Assembly: GCF_000226095.1 (NCBI RefSeq)
Contig: NC_016475.1
Coordinates: forward strand, 1-64,000
Source: Thermothelomyces thermophilus ATCC 42464
Lineage: Eukaryota; Ascomycota; Sordariomycetes; Sordariales; Chaetomiaceae
Length of the DNA stretch: 64,000 nt
Reading direction: 5' to 3'
Numbering within the stretch: the first letter of the stretch is position 1; each line of letters opens with the position of its first letter. Position numbers and translations under genes: made by a program. The notes under the pieces were generated by a model, which was not told where the DNA came from, ran no database searches, and saw nothing but the letters and a program-made list of their open reading frames with translations. Shown in pieces: positions 33,164 to 45,007 of this stretch.

Positions 33164-33170
<7 letters not shown>
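31073..33170 (+). CDS. IlvD/Edd-family Fe-S dehydratase, sugar-acid (aldonate) type
   Basis: Exons are 31073-31514, 31613-31824 and 31908-33170, giving 638 residues. Cluster cysteines are C81 (FNPCHANI), C149 (GGCDKTTPA) and C222 (AGTCGVM). Their spacing of 68 and 73 equals what I recall for Rhizobium L-arabinonate dehydratase and differs from dihydroxyacid dehydratase (73 and 73). The C-terminal block reads PGMPEAGLIPIPRKL and SDGRMSGTAGGTIVLHVSPE, the MSGT form of aldonate enzymes rather than the SGG form of branched-chain amino acid synthesis. It should dehydrate a sugar acid to a 2-keto-3-deoxy acid using a [2Fe-2S] cluster and Mg2+. No mitochondrial signal is evident. A run of Glu residues (GAG repeat, 33001-33033) lies in a loop before the final RGYRGLY block. 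Dihydroxyacid dehydratase remains the alternative. Confidence 0.85.

Positions 33171-33206
<36 letters not shown>
33165..33206. repeat. (GAT)n microsatellite
   Basis: About 13 GAT units start exactly at the stop codon of the dehydratase gene and continue into its 3' flank, shortly after a GAG run inside the coding region. Confidence 0.9.
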
Positions 33207-34586
33207 CGGCGCGATGTGATTAGGCAGGTTAGTTAGTTAAATATGGTACTGGAATAGAACGGTGAGCGGCCAAAGAGATCATAATTACATGGCCTTCTGT
33301 TGTTGGTGGGAACCATCCTCTCAAGGTCACGAGACCGAGGAAGGTCTCAGTCGAGCTTCCGAAATGGAAACTTGGCTTTCTTTGGATGTCATCTCTGAAT
33401 GCTATCCAGGAGGAACGAATACCTACCTGCACTCTCGTACAGTTGAGAATCTGATAGTAGTCACCGTATCTCTCTCATCATTCCAGGAGAGTACCTAATG
33501 AGGCATTCCACACCCCGTTCATGGCAATAGCCCATCGACTCAACCCCCGCCAACCCCCCCCCCCCCCGCCGGCCCCCCGCCCCCCTTTTGATTCCCGACA
33601 CTGGTATATTGCAAAAAAGGTAGGAGTGGCTCTCTCACGGCAATAGATTAGTCTAGACAATACTAATATACAAAAATTTAGAAACCACGGCCTCAAGAGC
33701 GAAAAGAGGATTGTTAGCTAGGAAGCTTAAGAAAGTCTCAATAGCATGCCATGTCCTCCCACACCACCGAGGGTCCTCGTTCCGATGATGTTGGGCGTAG
33801 CCATCACCAAAATTGTATATCACAGGTTAGTAATATTGGAATGTCTAATCCTCCTTGATTCTATCATTTGGTTCATGTTCTATTAATTTGTACACGGGAC
33901 GCCTACGTTATCCCGGACTGGGTGGCAGCATCTTGGCTCGTCTATTGAGAGTTGAAGCGAGTTGACCCTACGGGGTCCCGGAAGGCCAAAATCCAACTCA
34001 CAATGCCGTGCCTTGTGAGGAGGCGCCCTACGGTTCCGTTTTCCTCCTGCCCCGCGACAAGCGCCAGAGAGGAGAAATTGGCAGTGCGTAGGAGACAAGA
34101 GGTGACAAGACGGACGCCAACTCAAAGGCACCTCTGTTAACCGTCCAGCTCCAAGGGATCCGAAAATTTTCTGCTGCCGCCACTCTGCTGATGTAACATC
34201 GGGGGAGTCTTTGAATACGATTTGGTTATGTGACTCTCGATACGGCCCTCTTTGCGTGAGAGATTTTTTTTGGGCCCGCCTAAATTCACGGGATGGCGAT
34301 GCCGCAGATACATCCATGTACAATACCTGGGCGATGACCGAAAGAAAGAAGCGGGGGAGCCACCACCTCCTCGTCAGCCATAATAGCGCGCTGGCGCCGT
34401 TTGGCAGTTCGAGCACGGAGTCTTCAACGTCAGCGCTGTGGAGGGGGGGCGGTTCCGTGGGTTCCGCAGCGCGACTCAGCGAATCCGGGTCCGTGGCAAC
34501 CCTCCTTAAGAGCGGGCTAATGCAAGGGACGAGAATTGATTCCCAGATGGAAGCGGGAGCAAAAAATGGCACCTTGTGCCTGACCG
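33207..34586. other. Intergenic with C14 tract
   Basis: No gene is recognised. 33541-33590 is extremely C-rich with a run of 14 C at 33554-33567, which makes the minus strand prone to G-quadruplex formation. A minus-strand open frame at 33883-34572 shows no family resemblance. The DNA transposon begins at 34587. Confidence 0.55.
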
Positions 34587-34685
34587 ACTACCTGGTGGTT
34601 AGTTGCTGACTAATTAGTTCAGGACTACCACCTGTCTCCCGACAGGTGGGGCCAAAACCCCCGGACATGCCAATATAGCCGGACA
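34587..34685 (+). repeat. Left 99-bp terminal inverted repeat
   Basis: It starts ACTACCTGGTGG and ends near GCCGGACA. It includes a perfect 9-bp hairpin (CCACCTGTC, loop TCCC, GACAGGTGG) about 41 bases in, which is also present in the right copy. Confidence 0.9.
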
Positions 34686-35918
34686 GGTATACGTCCAAAT
34701 CCGCGTCCAATTTTACCAGCCAACTCCCTATATTCGAAGATACAACCACTGCCATAAGCCTAATTAAACCTACTCTCCTATATACAATACCTCTAACTAA
34801 CCAAATCTAGGAACCGGCTAGTATACGGGCCGCTAAATGGCTCCTTGCCGCTTAAGCTCGCTACCAAACTAGCCATTTACCCTATAGAAAGTAACCTAGT
34901 ATTTGGTATACGGCTTAGCTATTTAAGACTAGAAAGACCTAGGTTAGCCGGCACTTAAAGTCTTTAAAGGATATTAGACTTCTAGCTACTAGTAGTAACG
35001 CGGTTAGAAGACCTTAGTCACTTTAAAACGATAAAGATTCGGCCCTCGAAGGATATATATATTAGCTTATCGAATCTGGTTTTCTTGCTACTAAAGATCT
35101 TCTCTAAGATACTACTAACCGTTTACAGGCACGTTACGATCCTCCCTACCCTCCTATTAATAAGTACTATTAGTCACGTTAGAAATAGGATTATCTATGG
35201 TTTTAGCTGATATTCTTTAAACTAGTCAAAGTAAACTAACTCTCGGCCGAATAATAGGTAGAAGAACTAGAGATATTCTTTAATAAGCTCGAGGATACTA
35301 TTAAAAGCTTTAAAATTACTATATCTAGCTATTAGAATGTAGATAAAACTAGATATGTACTTATAATATCAAATAGGCGGTTTAAGATCTTAATAGTTAA
35401 AATAGATAAGAAGAAAAAGGTTAGTTCCCTTCTTTAGATATTAATATGGAATACTTATTATGGTATTTCATTAGCTAGAGATTCTAGACCTTTATAACTA
35501 AAAGTTAATAAATATAATTAGTACTAGAAACGCTATTAGCGATATTATCCTAGTATTCTATATCTTTAAATGGTAGCTATTAGAAGATTAGGATATTAAT
35601 AGTCTTGATAAGAAGATTTAATTCTATAAGTTAAAGATAGCGTTTAATAATACTAAGATTATAATAGATTAGATATAACATTTTAATAAATACTCGTTTA
35701 CTATCTATACTAAGTTCTAGTAATGTAGTATAAGCTTTAAGGAATGGTTTAGTTATAACTATTATAACTTTAGTCCTACTCTTAGTATATACTTTATTAA
35801 CCTAGATAACGTTACCTCTAAAGATTTGATCTATATATCTATACTATTAGAAGAATATATATACTAACTACTTATCCTAGACAGCTTTATAGGATATTAT
35901 AACCTTAAGCTTTATAAA

Positions 35919-35923
35919 TACTA
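35919..35923. repeat. Target-site duplication TACTA, left copy
   Basis: TACTA directly precedes the left LTR, and the same five bases follow the right LTR at 43515-43519. Five-base duplication is normal for Gypsy integrases. Confidence 0.9.
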
Positions 35924-36371
35924 TGTGACGAACCCAGCTCAGACTTCTTCTAAAAGGGTCTAGACAGAGGTAGGTTGGGCGGAACAAGCAGGCAGGTCGT
36001 CTAAGGGATTCGGTGAAGCTAAAGGGTTTATAACAACACTTAGAGTTGTCTCTCACAGTAATCAACAATGCTTGGTATAAGTACTGTGATTGTGATTGTT
36101 ACCACTGGTGAACTCCCAGAGTCCATCATAACGAGTGACTGGCTAGCTATATATATATAATAGTCTGTCCTTCTTTAATAGTTATCACTAGTATTACTTC
36201 TCCTTTCACTTCGTGATTCTACGTTATTGACGGTGACATGTTATTATCACTAGTGAAGACCTTAGTCTTGGCGGTGATAATCTTCTGATTGGTCTGTCGA
36301 GTGATTGGCTGTCGGAATGTCCTGTGTCCTAGCTATAGCCTGCCAGGCTGCCTATATGCTTATTTATGACA
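35924..36371 (-). repeat. Gypsy LTR, left (3' LTR of the element)
   Basis: 448 bp from TGTGACGAACC to TTTATGACA. It is colinear with the right LTR over its whole length; differences are mostly transitions. Confidence 0.93.
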
Positions 36372-36479
36372 TGATGCCCTTCCTTTAAGGCTTTCGACCT
36401 AAAAGCCCTCTTAGGTCGTTTCAAATAGCGCTAATAACCCTTCGCTTGTAAGTACTATATTCTCCCTATTTCTGCATCG

Positions 36480-36713
36480 TGGTCGCCATGCTGATAAAAT
36501 GCCGATAGAGAAACGGAAGTCGTACTCTGTACGTTACTGTACTTCCCTTGCTCAGAACATCGCTAAGAATGGTTTTGTCGTTATGCCTTGCTCTTAGTGC
36601 GCGTCGCAAGGCCTTGTCTGTAAAATGATTACGCGTATAAAGCGTTACAAGGCCTATATTTGTCGAGGTTGTTCTTACGATGGCTCTAGCATCCTGCTTT
36701 CTTCCTGTAAGCC

Positions 36714-36745
<32 letters not shown>

Positions 36746-37140
36746 CTGTGATTCCTAATGTTTGTTCTAGTAGATCGTATTCTTTAGGAGCAGCGTCGTA
36801 TCAAAGATGCTAAACGTCGTGCCGAACTTGAGCTAGATAAATCCTAACGCTGTCTAGAAGAAGCCTAGCATAAGTTATCTAAAAAGCTTATATAGCTCTA
36901 GCGTCTTCGTTAGTAGAAGGAGTTTTTGGTGGAGAAAGGTACCGATATAGTGGCGCGTAGTCTGTCGACCTTAGACGAGTTAGAGGAGGTTAAGCAGCAA
37001 GAGACGCCTGCTATGCCCTCGTCATAGATTAATGATGCCGTCGATGCTGTCAACTAGGGTGCTATCTTTGGTTCTATCCTAGGTTTTCCTTTAGTCGATC
37101 TAGGTTCTGCTGGTAGAACTGTTCTAGTTTCTTAGGGTAG
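36480..37140 (+). mobile_element. Antisense accessory region of the Gypsy element (fossil)
   Basis: Between the integrase end and the left LTR, on the strand opposite pol, there is a coding-like stretch. It has a Cys-rich, zinc-binding-like part near 36580-36690, followed by a charged, coiled-coil-like part near 36780-37020. Several fungal Gypsy elements appear to carry an extra reading frame in this place. The region is broken and its former function is unknown. Confidence 0.5.
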
Positions 37141-40100
37141 TTCAAATTCTTGACTAGTTCCTATAAGTTGTCTTCTGGTCTGAAATCAAGCCATTTGACC
37201 AGGTACTATAGTTCCCTGTTAATAATACGTGAATCTAGAATTTCTTTGACGTCCTATTCTTCCTCTTCGTCCTCTGCTTCGATGTGCGTAGCAACCTTGG
37301 CGTTCTTTGGTGCTGGTTCGAGAAGTGAAATATGAAAAACATCTGTCTGTAGGCGTATAGATGACGGTAACGATAGTCGGTAGTTAGATGTCGAAATTCG
37401 TTCTTTGATAATAAAGGGTCTGACCTTCTTGAAGTCTAGCTTCGCGCTTGGTCGTTTGGTTTGCAGGTTTCGTATAATTAGGTAGACTTTGTCTCCCCTC
37501 TCTAGGCGAGGTCCCTTGAGCCTGTATTTGTCGTAGTAGTTCTTTATTCTAGTTCTGACAAACTTGAGTTCCTTTTTGAGCTTCTTATATAGTGTATATA
37601 TCTGTTTTACTTTGACTACTGCTCTTGGCACTGTGACCTCTGGTCCTTGCCTAAGGTCTGCTTTATATCTATAGTTCGCGAAGAACGGTGTAACTTTGGT
37701 CGTTTCCGTTAGCGTCGTATTATAAGCGAGTTATGCTATTGGCAATAGTATAACCTAGTCGTTTTGCTAGTAATTGATGTAAGAACGGAGATATTACTCG
37801 ACAACTTAGTTTAGTCGCTCTGTTTGTCTGTCGGTCTACGGGTGATATACTATTGACAGCTTACTATTAACGCCTAATCGTTATATTAATGCTTGCTAGA
37901 ACTTCGATACAAACTTGGTGTCTCTATCGGTAATCTATTCTTGCGGCCAAGCATGCACTGATATAACTTGCCGATAGATTACGTCTACTAACTGTTCCGC
38001 TGTCTAGGACTCCTTGTAGGGAAAGAAGTATACCTATTTAGTTAGGCGATCTACTATAGTAAGAATACTATCGTAGGTCACTCCTATAGCTATGTCCTTA
38101 GATTCTAGTAGCTTCGTAATAAAGTCTATTATAACTAAACTCTATAGTTTGTCAGCTATTAGTAGTGGCTGAAGTAGCCTATACGGCTTATGTCGTGCCG
38201 TCTTGCTTCGATTGTAAATGTCGTAGTTCCGTATGACTTCCTTAACTCGTACTGTTAACTATAGAAAGTCGTAATGTTTCTTGACTTGTACGACAGTCTT
38301 CGTGACTCCTTTATATCTTCCGAGTTTCGACTTGTAGAGTTCTCGAATCATTCGTAGCTGTTGATCCCTGTCGTGGATGTATGCTTTGCCTCGGTACTAG
38401 AGTTTCCTATCTTTTTCTTCCACTCCGTCAGGTACCACTGGTCCGGGTGCTGCTTGATACTATGCCTCGTTGATCCTTTCCTCTCGAAAGATTGTATAGC
38501 ATTCTAGGAACGAGTCAAGTAGATCATCTTCTATAGGTATCTACGTTTCGTAATATAGCGTTCCGTCTGTTCGTTCCTTGAATAACGGTAGTATTGTTCC
38601 CGTTTGTCCTTTCGTATGATCCGTTCGTCGACTTAAAATGTCTACTTGTACGTTTTCTTTACCCTTCTTGTAGTAGATCTCGAAGTTAAATTCCGCGAGG
38701 AATTTTGCCTATCGTATTTGTCGTCCGTTGAGTTCCTTTGTCGTCGTGAAGTATCGTAAATTCTTGTGATCTATATACACTTGTACTAGTTTAATTGTGC
38801 CACTGAGGTATAGTCGCCATTCCTTAAAAGCTTCGACAATCGTAAGTAGTTCCTTGTTATAAATCGGATAATTGAGACGTGGTCTATCGAGCTTCTTTAA
38901 AAAGAAGGCTATAGGATGTAGCTTCCCTTGTTCGTCTTATTGTCCTAATTGTCCTCTGATGGCGTAGTCTGAAGCGTCCGTTTCTACCTCGAATAGCTTC
39001 TTAGGGTCTGGTAGTACTAGTACTAGATCTTTAATAATAGCGTTACGGATCTATATAAATGCTTGCTTGTATTACTCTTCCTATTGGAATTTAGTATTCT
39101 TCTTGGTAAGCTCGTGCAAAGGTCGTATGATCGCTCTAAAGTTCCTAATGAACATTCGGTAGAAGTTCGTAAATCCGATGAAGCTTCGTACTTCCGTGAC
39201 TGACGTCGGTCGTAGCCAATTCTTGATGGCTTTAACCTTTGAAGGTTCTATCTGGATTTGTCCTAGGGATATTTCGTATCCTAAAAAGACTATCTTCCTG
39301 ACATGGAATTTGCTCTTTTCCTTGTTAACTGATAGCTTGTACGTGTATAGCGCGTCTAGTACTGCTATTACATGCTTCCGGTGTTTGTCTATTGTCTTGG
39401 AGAAGATGAGTATATCGTCGAGATAATATATCGCAAATTTGTCAAGAAAGGGTCAGATAGCTTGATCAATCAGGGCTTGGAACGTTGCTGGCGCGTTCGT
39501 AAGTCCGAATAGCATGACGAGGTACTTATAGTGGCCATAGGGTATCCTAAAGGCCGTTTTCCACTCGTCGCCTTCTTTGATCTGTATATAGTTGTAGGCC
39601 AATGGTAAGTTAAGATACATAAAATATTAGGCTCCTACTAACTAATCTCAGAGCTGTGAGATTAGCGGTAACAGGTATTGGTTTTTCACGGTCTGTTTGT
39701 TAAGTTACCAATAGTCAACGTATAACTGTAGCTTTCTGTCTTTCTTAGGTATAAATAGGATCAGGTAGCCTACTAGCGATGTCGATAGGCAGATATATCC
39801 TCTTCGAAGGTTCTCCTTTAAATATCGCTTAAGTTCTTCGTTCTATGTCTAGCTCGTATAGTAAATCTTGAAGAACTTTAGTTATGCTCCTTCCTTGAGC
39901 TTAATCTCGTGATCCTATGGGCCGTGTTCTGGTAATCCTTCTAGATGCTTTGGTTCGAATGTTAGGTGTCCCTCGTACTCCTTCGGTACTTCCCTAGTCT
40001 TGCCTCGTTTCTCGGTTTTCTAATAGTATACGAACTTGGTTCCGTCTATAGCGATGCTAGCGATTTCTCCTGTCTTAACCTACTACTCTAATTACAGTGC

Positions 40101-43066
40101 TCCGTATTCGTCAACGGAGAGAACAGCTATCAGCGATTTAGCTCGTTCCTCCTGTCGTGATATTGATGTCGTTATGCCGCCTCTTCTAGAGTCCGTAGTG
40201 GTCTGTCTGCCACTGTCCGTCTCTTGCGGTGGATCTGTAGGATATGCCTTTCCTTGAGTATCGTCTGCTCGCGATCCTTGCGCGCTCCCTATCTCGCTAG
40301 TTGAATACGACTCCGTTCGGGGTTGTAGGTAGCTACTATTCTTCTAGCTGATGTCCGGGTTATAGTCTTTATACCATGGTAACCCTAATATCATATCTTT
40401 GTCGTTACCTATGTCTACGATGCTAAATACGACTGCTATAGTCTTTCCTGCCATAGTAATGTCGATCGGTTTGGTCTCCTTATATATCTATTACATTAGA
40501 AATGGCCCTTTGACTATATTATACTTCCACTTCATTCTCTAGGGTATTCGTAGCTAATTTACAAGTGTCGGCGAAATCAGATTTATCTCTGCTCTACTAT
40601 CTACTAGTACGAGCATTTCGTACTATTTCTACTATGCTATTATCTATAATCGCTTGTCTTGCCGCCGTCGTCCAAAGATTGTAGCGATTTCCTATATTTC
40701 TGCCAGGAGGTCTCGATATAGTGGTCTCTTACGCTAGTTCCTCCTGTACTATGCTATTACTTGCCGCTATATAGGCGTTAATGGTTTCCAGGCCCCTCGA
40801 AGGGCCTTAACCCGTTTCCTAGGTTAGTACTAACCTCTTTAGTTATTTGGCTGATAGCGGCTTCGTCGATCATGCTTATTTCCGTGAGCTATTAAGTGCT
40901 TACGGCTTCCTACTATTAGGTTTGTTCTGCTTTCCGTCGTGCGTGCTATAGCTTCGTCTAAAGCTCCCGAATTCGCAATTTCTTTTTGTCCGCGTGATAG
41001 AGGCAATCGTTGCTCTAGCACGAATCCTATATGTCTTGTCCGGTTCTGTAGTACCTAGGCTAGGCTCGTTTTAGAACTATCGTAATGCTTTCTAGGTCGC
41101 GGGCTTCGATCTTCCAGAGCAATTCGGCCGCTCTGTTTCCTGTATCGTAGACCTATTCCACAGGGCGTAAGCTTCTGTCCTCATTTCCTTGTCGGGTCGG
41201 CCAGTGATTGTTTTCGAATTTGTCGCGGAAGTGGTATCGGCATTCGTGTGCTATACACTGGAACTAGGGCACTTGCGTATATGCTTTGTGTCGAGGGTAT
41301 AGTCGCGTGGCGTTGCCTAGGAGGTATTGGAATTCTTTCCCGAATCCTTCCCACTGTACGTAGACCGTAGGTACTCTAGTGCTAATATAGGAGTATTTCT
41401 TCTAGTAGCTTTCCTACGTACGCTCGTCTTTTCTGCGGTTCGCGCGTATGAACTGGTATTCTAGGTTCCGTATATCGTTACTAAGTTATTAGCTGTTAAG
41501 ATACTTAGTATAGCTATCGGGCCTATTATATATTATAGGCTGTTCTCCTTTGATGGTTTCTACAATACGTCGGAGTTCCCTCATTTTGTCCCTTATTCTA
41601 TCGCTTTGTTAGGCAAGTCAAATCAAGCGCCCGTCCCGTTCGTGTAGTTCTATATTAAGCTAAAAAACTTTATTACGGTACTATTCGATTCGTTCCTAGA
41701 GGAATAGAATATTAGGTCTAGGTCTTTCGATTCCTTAGGTATCGGTTGTCTACGATCTATCCCGCCTCTATATAACTATGAAACCTTACTGCCTTAAGGC
41801 TAGGAGAATCGAAACTAGTAGTATATATTCTCCTGCCATGTCCTATTTAGCAAGACCTGTCTCTGGGTCTATAGTGACCAATTCGGAGTACGGTGCTTGT
41901 TTGTCTTTACCGTTACCGTTATATCCGAGACTGTCCGTATTACTGTCCTTGTCTTCGTAGCTCGTAGCCGCTACTTCGATGACGTCTTTGGTGGTTTCGT
42001 CGATAGTCGTAATTTCCTTTCTAGGGGTTGGTTTCTATTCTTTCTTTAGGCTTCGGCATTCTTGCTTGTAGTGCCCTTTCTTTCCGTAGTTATAGTAGGT
42101 AACATTAGACTTGTCTTTGGCCGTCTTCTTCTAGTCCTGCTTCTACGCTGTATTTATATCTATAGCTCCGGGGTGCGTCCTGTACGAGGTACTAACGTAC
42201 GCTCGCTTTTTCTTATCATTAGCCTTAACCGTGGTTCCGTTCATTTGACCTCGTTTCTGCTACTCTCGTGTGTAGAGTCAATCATTGATCCTAATGGCCT
42301 ACGTAATATATTTATCTAGAGTCTTAGGCTAATCGTACTTATATAGCTCGTCCTTGACCTTTTCCTTCAGGCCATTATAAAACAATTGTATTAATGCCTT
42401 ATTATTAAGCTAAGACTTGAGTATGTCCTGTCTGAATTATACGGTGTAGGAGGCTACTGACTTGGTCTATCGGAGATTGGCGAGTCTTTCTTACGTATGA
42501 ATCTTCTCGTCTTTATTGCTAAAAACTTTCCGAAGCTCTTCTTCGAAACGGTCGTAAGATCAGAAGACTGCCTATATAAACGCGTCTCGGTCGTCTTTGT
42601 CTTCCTCAGTGAGATAGTCATTCCACGTCGGCTCGAACTATCTGAGTGCCTTGCCCTCTAGTCTTGTGGCTACGTAAAGGACTTTGGCTTTTTCGTCTAG
42701 AAACTTGTTATCATTAAGCTGGAAGTAGGATCAGAGATTTGTTAAGAATCCTATAAGATCCTCCTTAGTTCCTCTGTATTTGCTAGGTAGTTCGATCTTG
42801 ATACGCTTCGCTTTGGCGCCCTCAAGTGCCTCGATTTTGGTGTAGGCCTCGTTGACTAACTTCTGCAAGTACTTTTCGCGGTTCTCGAGTTCCTTGATTC
42901 GAGCTTAAGCAGCCTTATCTCTCTAGTCTAACTCCTAGATCCGCTGCTAGAGTTGACCAAGCTAGGCGAGCAGTTGTTTGGCCGTGACGTCGGTAGCCAT
43001 GTCGGTGTCGAGGTCAAAGTCACCTCCGTTCTGAACTATAATAGAATAAAGGGAGTAGTAATAACG

Positions 43067-43514
43067 TGTAACAAACCTAGCTTAGACTTCTTCTAAAAGG
43101 GTCTAGGCAGAGATAGGTTAGGTAGAACAAGTAGGCAGGTCGTCTAAGGGATTCGGTGAAGCTAAAGGGTTTATAATAACACTTAGAGTTGTCTCTTATA
43201 GTAATTAACAATGCTTGGTATAAGTACTATGATTGTGATTGTTACCACTGGCGAACTCCTAGAGTCTACTATAACGAGTGACTAGCTAGCTATATATATA
43301 TAATGGTCTGTCTTTCTTCAATAGTTATTACTAGTATTACTTCTCCTTTCACTTCGTGATTCTGCGTTGTCGACGGTGATATGTTATTATCACCAGTGAA
43401 GACCTTAGTCTTGGCGGTGATAATCTTCTGATTGGTCCGTCGAGTGATTGGCTGTCGGAATGTCCCGTGTCCTAGCTGCAGCCTGCCAGGCCGCCCATGT
43501 GCTTATTCGTGACA
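43067..43514 (-). repeat. Gypsy LTR, right (5' LTR of the element)
   Basis: 448 bp from TGTAACAAACC to TTCGTGACA, pairing with 35924-36371. TACTA follows directly. Confidence 0.93.
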
Positions 43515-45007
43515 TACTACCTCTTATTTGACATTATTATTATCTTCCTCCCTCCCTATTTAATATACTTTATCTAGCTAATGGATATAGGAGTCTTTTA
43601 CTATCTTAAGGAAGTATATTAACGACATCTCCGGCAGGTAGTTCGAAATGGCGATCTTACATTTACCTAGGCAGACTTTGTTAAAGGATTCTAGGAAATC
43701 TAGAATACTAGTTTCAAACGCCGAAATATTATAATAGAATTCGAAAAGACTAGTCTTTTTCTACTAAACCGATATATTATAATGGACTAGATCAGGGAGA
43801 AAGTATTATCTAGTATAAGTATTAGATATCCTATAATAATTCCTAATAATAAGCGATAAGTATATATAAAAAAAGGTATTAACTATATTTAAGAGTAATA
43901 TCTTAAGCTTTTTAGTTTACTAATATAAGAACACTTTTAAGATATTACATTAATAATTAATAAGGGTTAGCTAATATATAAATATCTAAATAACTTTACT
44001 AAGGATAAGAGAGCCTATCTAGCTATATTATCTACTAAGAAAATATAAGGCTAACTTATTAAGCTAATAAGAGAGGTTATAATAAATATAACCATCTAGT
44101 AGATTTAATAGTTTTAGAAAATCTAAGCTTAGAAGAATGTTAAGGTAATTTAAAATACTAGCTAAAAAGCTACCTATATTACTATTAAGTAGATTAAATA
44201 AGAGTATAAGGAGGAATACAAAGTCTAGAAAAGGCGCCTAGAAAACAAGATTCCTAGTACTAATAGGTATCACCTTTATATAGTAACCTTTACCAAATTC
44301 TTGGAAAAGACCAACAAGAACAACTATCTTCCTCTTAATAATAAAGACCCTCTCTAGGTTCTACTAAAGAAACATTAGCTACTAGCATTTTTCGACTTTA
44401 GAGATAAAAAAGAAGTCCTAATCCCCTAGTTAGCTAAGAAGCCGTTATCAGAAGTTAAACTCCTATCCTTTAAACATCCTAAGATATGGATTAGTAATAT
44501 AACTATAATGTTAATTAACGATAGCGACAATGATAGATTTGACTTTATGGATAGTAGAGATAGGTAGGAAGAGGATGTCAAGTTACTATCTCTATCTAGG
44601 GGTAAGAAGGAGTCTCTATATATAGCCATTATTAAGGATATTAGGAGGTTTAGGAAGCGATATACCTATAAGTCTATAGTAATAATACTAGAGATAGAAG
44701 ACAATAGCTATTACTAGGAGGCTAAAAGAAAAGGTACTATTATAATTAGGAGTATTAAGAGTAATAGGGATAGGGGGTATAATATAGAGGGAGAGGGAAA
44801 CAAAGGTAAGTTATATAACCTATTATTCGACTAGTTATAACTAGGTAGAATTAAATTTTACTATGTTTTTAAGCTTTTTAGAGCCTAGTTTATAATTGAA
44901 CTATTTATAGCTATTTAAGGCTATTATTATAAGGGTAATTAAACTTAAATTAAACTTGATAGTACCTTTTGTAAAGACGCGAATGTATAGGAAATTTGGT
45001 AGTGATA

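Larger units (their letters stand above)
35924..43514 (-). mobile_element. Gypsy (Ty3-type) LTR retrotransposon, near full length, fossil
   Basis: A 7.6-kb element with 448-bp LTRs, 5-bp target duplications and pol on the minus strand, so its 5' end is at 43514. Parts that can still be recognised, right to left: gag region (about 43000-41900) with a CCHC zinc-knuckle area near 42100; protease region (about 40700-40300); reverse transcriptase (about 40050-39000) with a YLDD-type site near 39420; RNase H near 38980; integrase (about 38450-37300); and the integrase C-terminal/chromodomain-like end at 37254-37631. An accessory antisense region lies between pol and the left LTR. It looks whole in layout, but the coding parts carry very many RIP-type lesions and it is certainly dead. 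The intact target duplication suggests it is not ancient; dating from LTR divergence is invalid after RIP. Confidence 0.92.

Noticed and set aside
33883-34572. Minus-strand open frame of 229 codons next to the transposon
   Set aside because: Composition and sequence resemble no protein family; the opposite strand is also open.
34582-34586. Target duplication of the DNA transposon (gaccg versus taccg at 45107-45111)
   Set aside because: Only four of five bases agree and the superfamily is unknown; not strong enough to claim.
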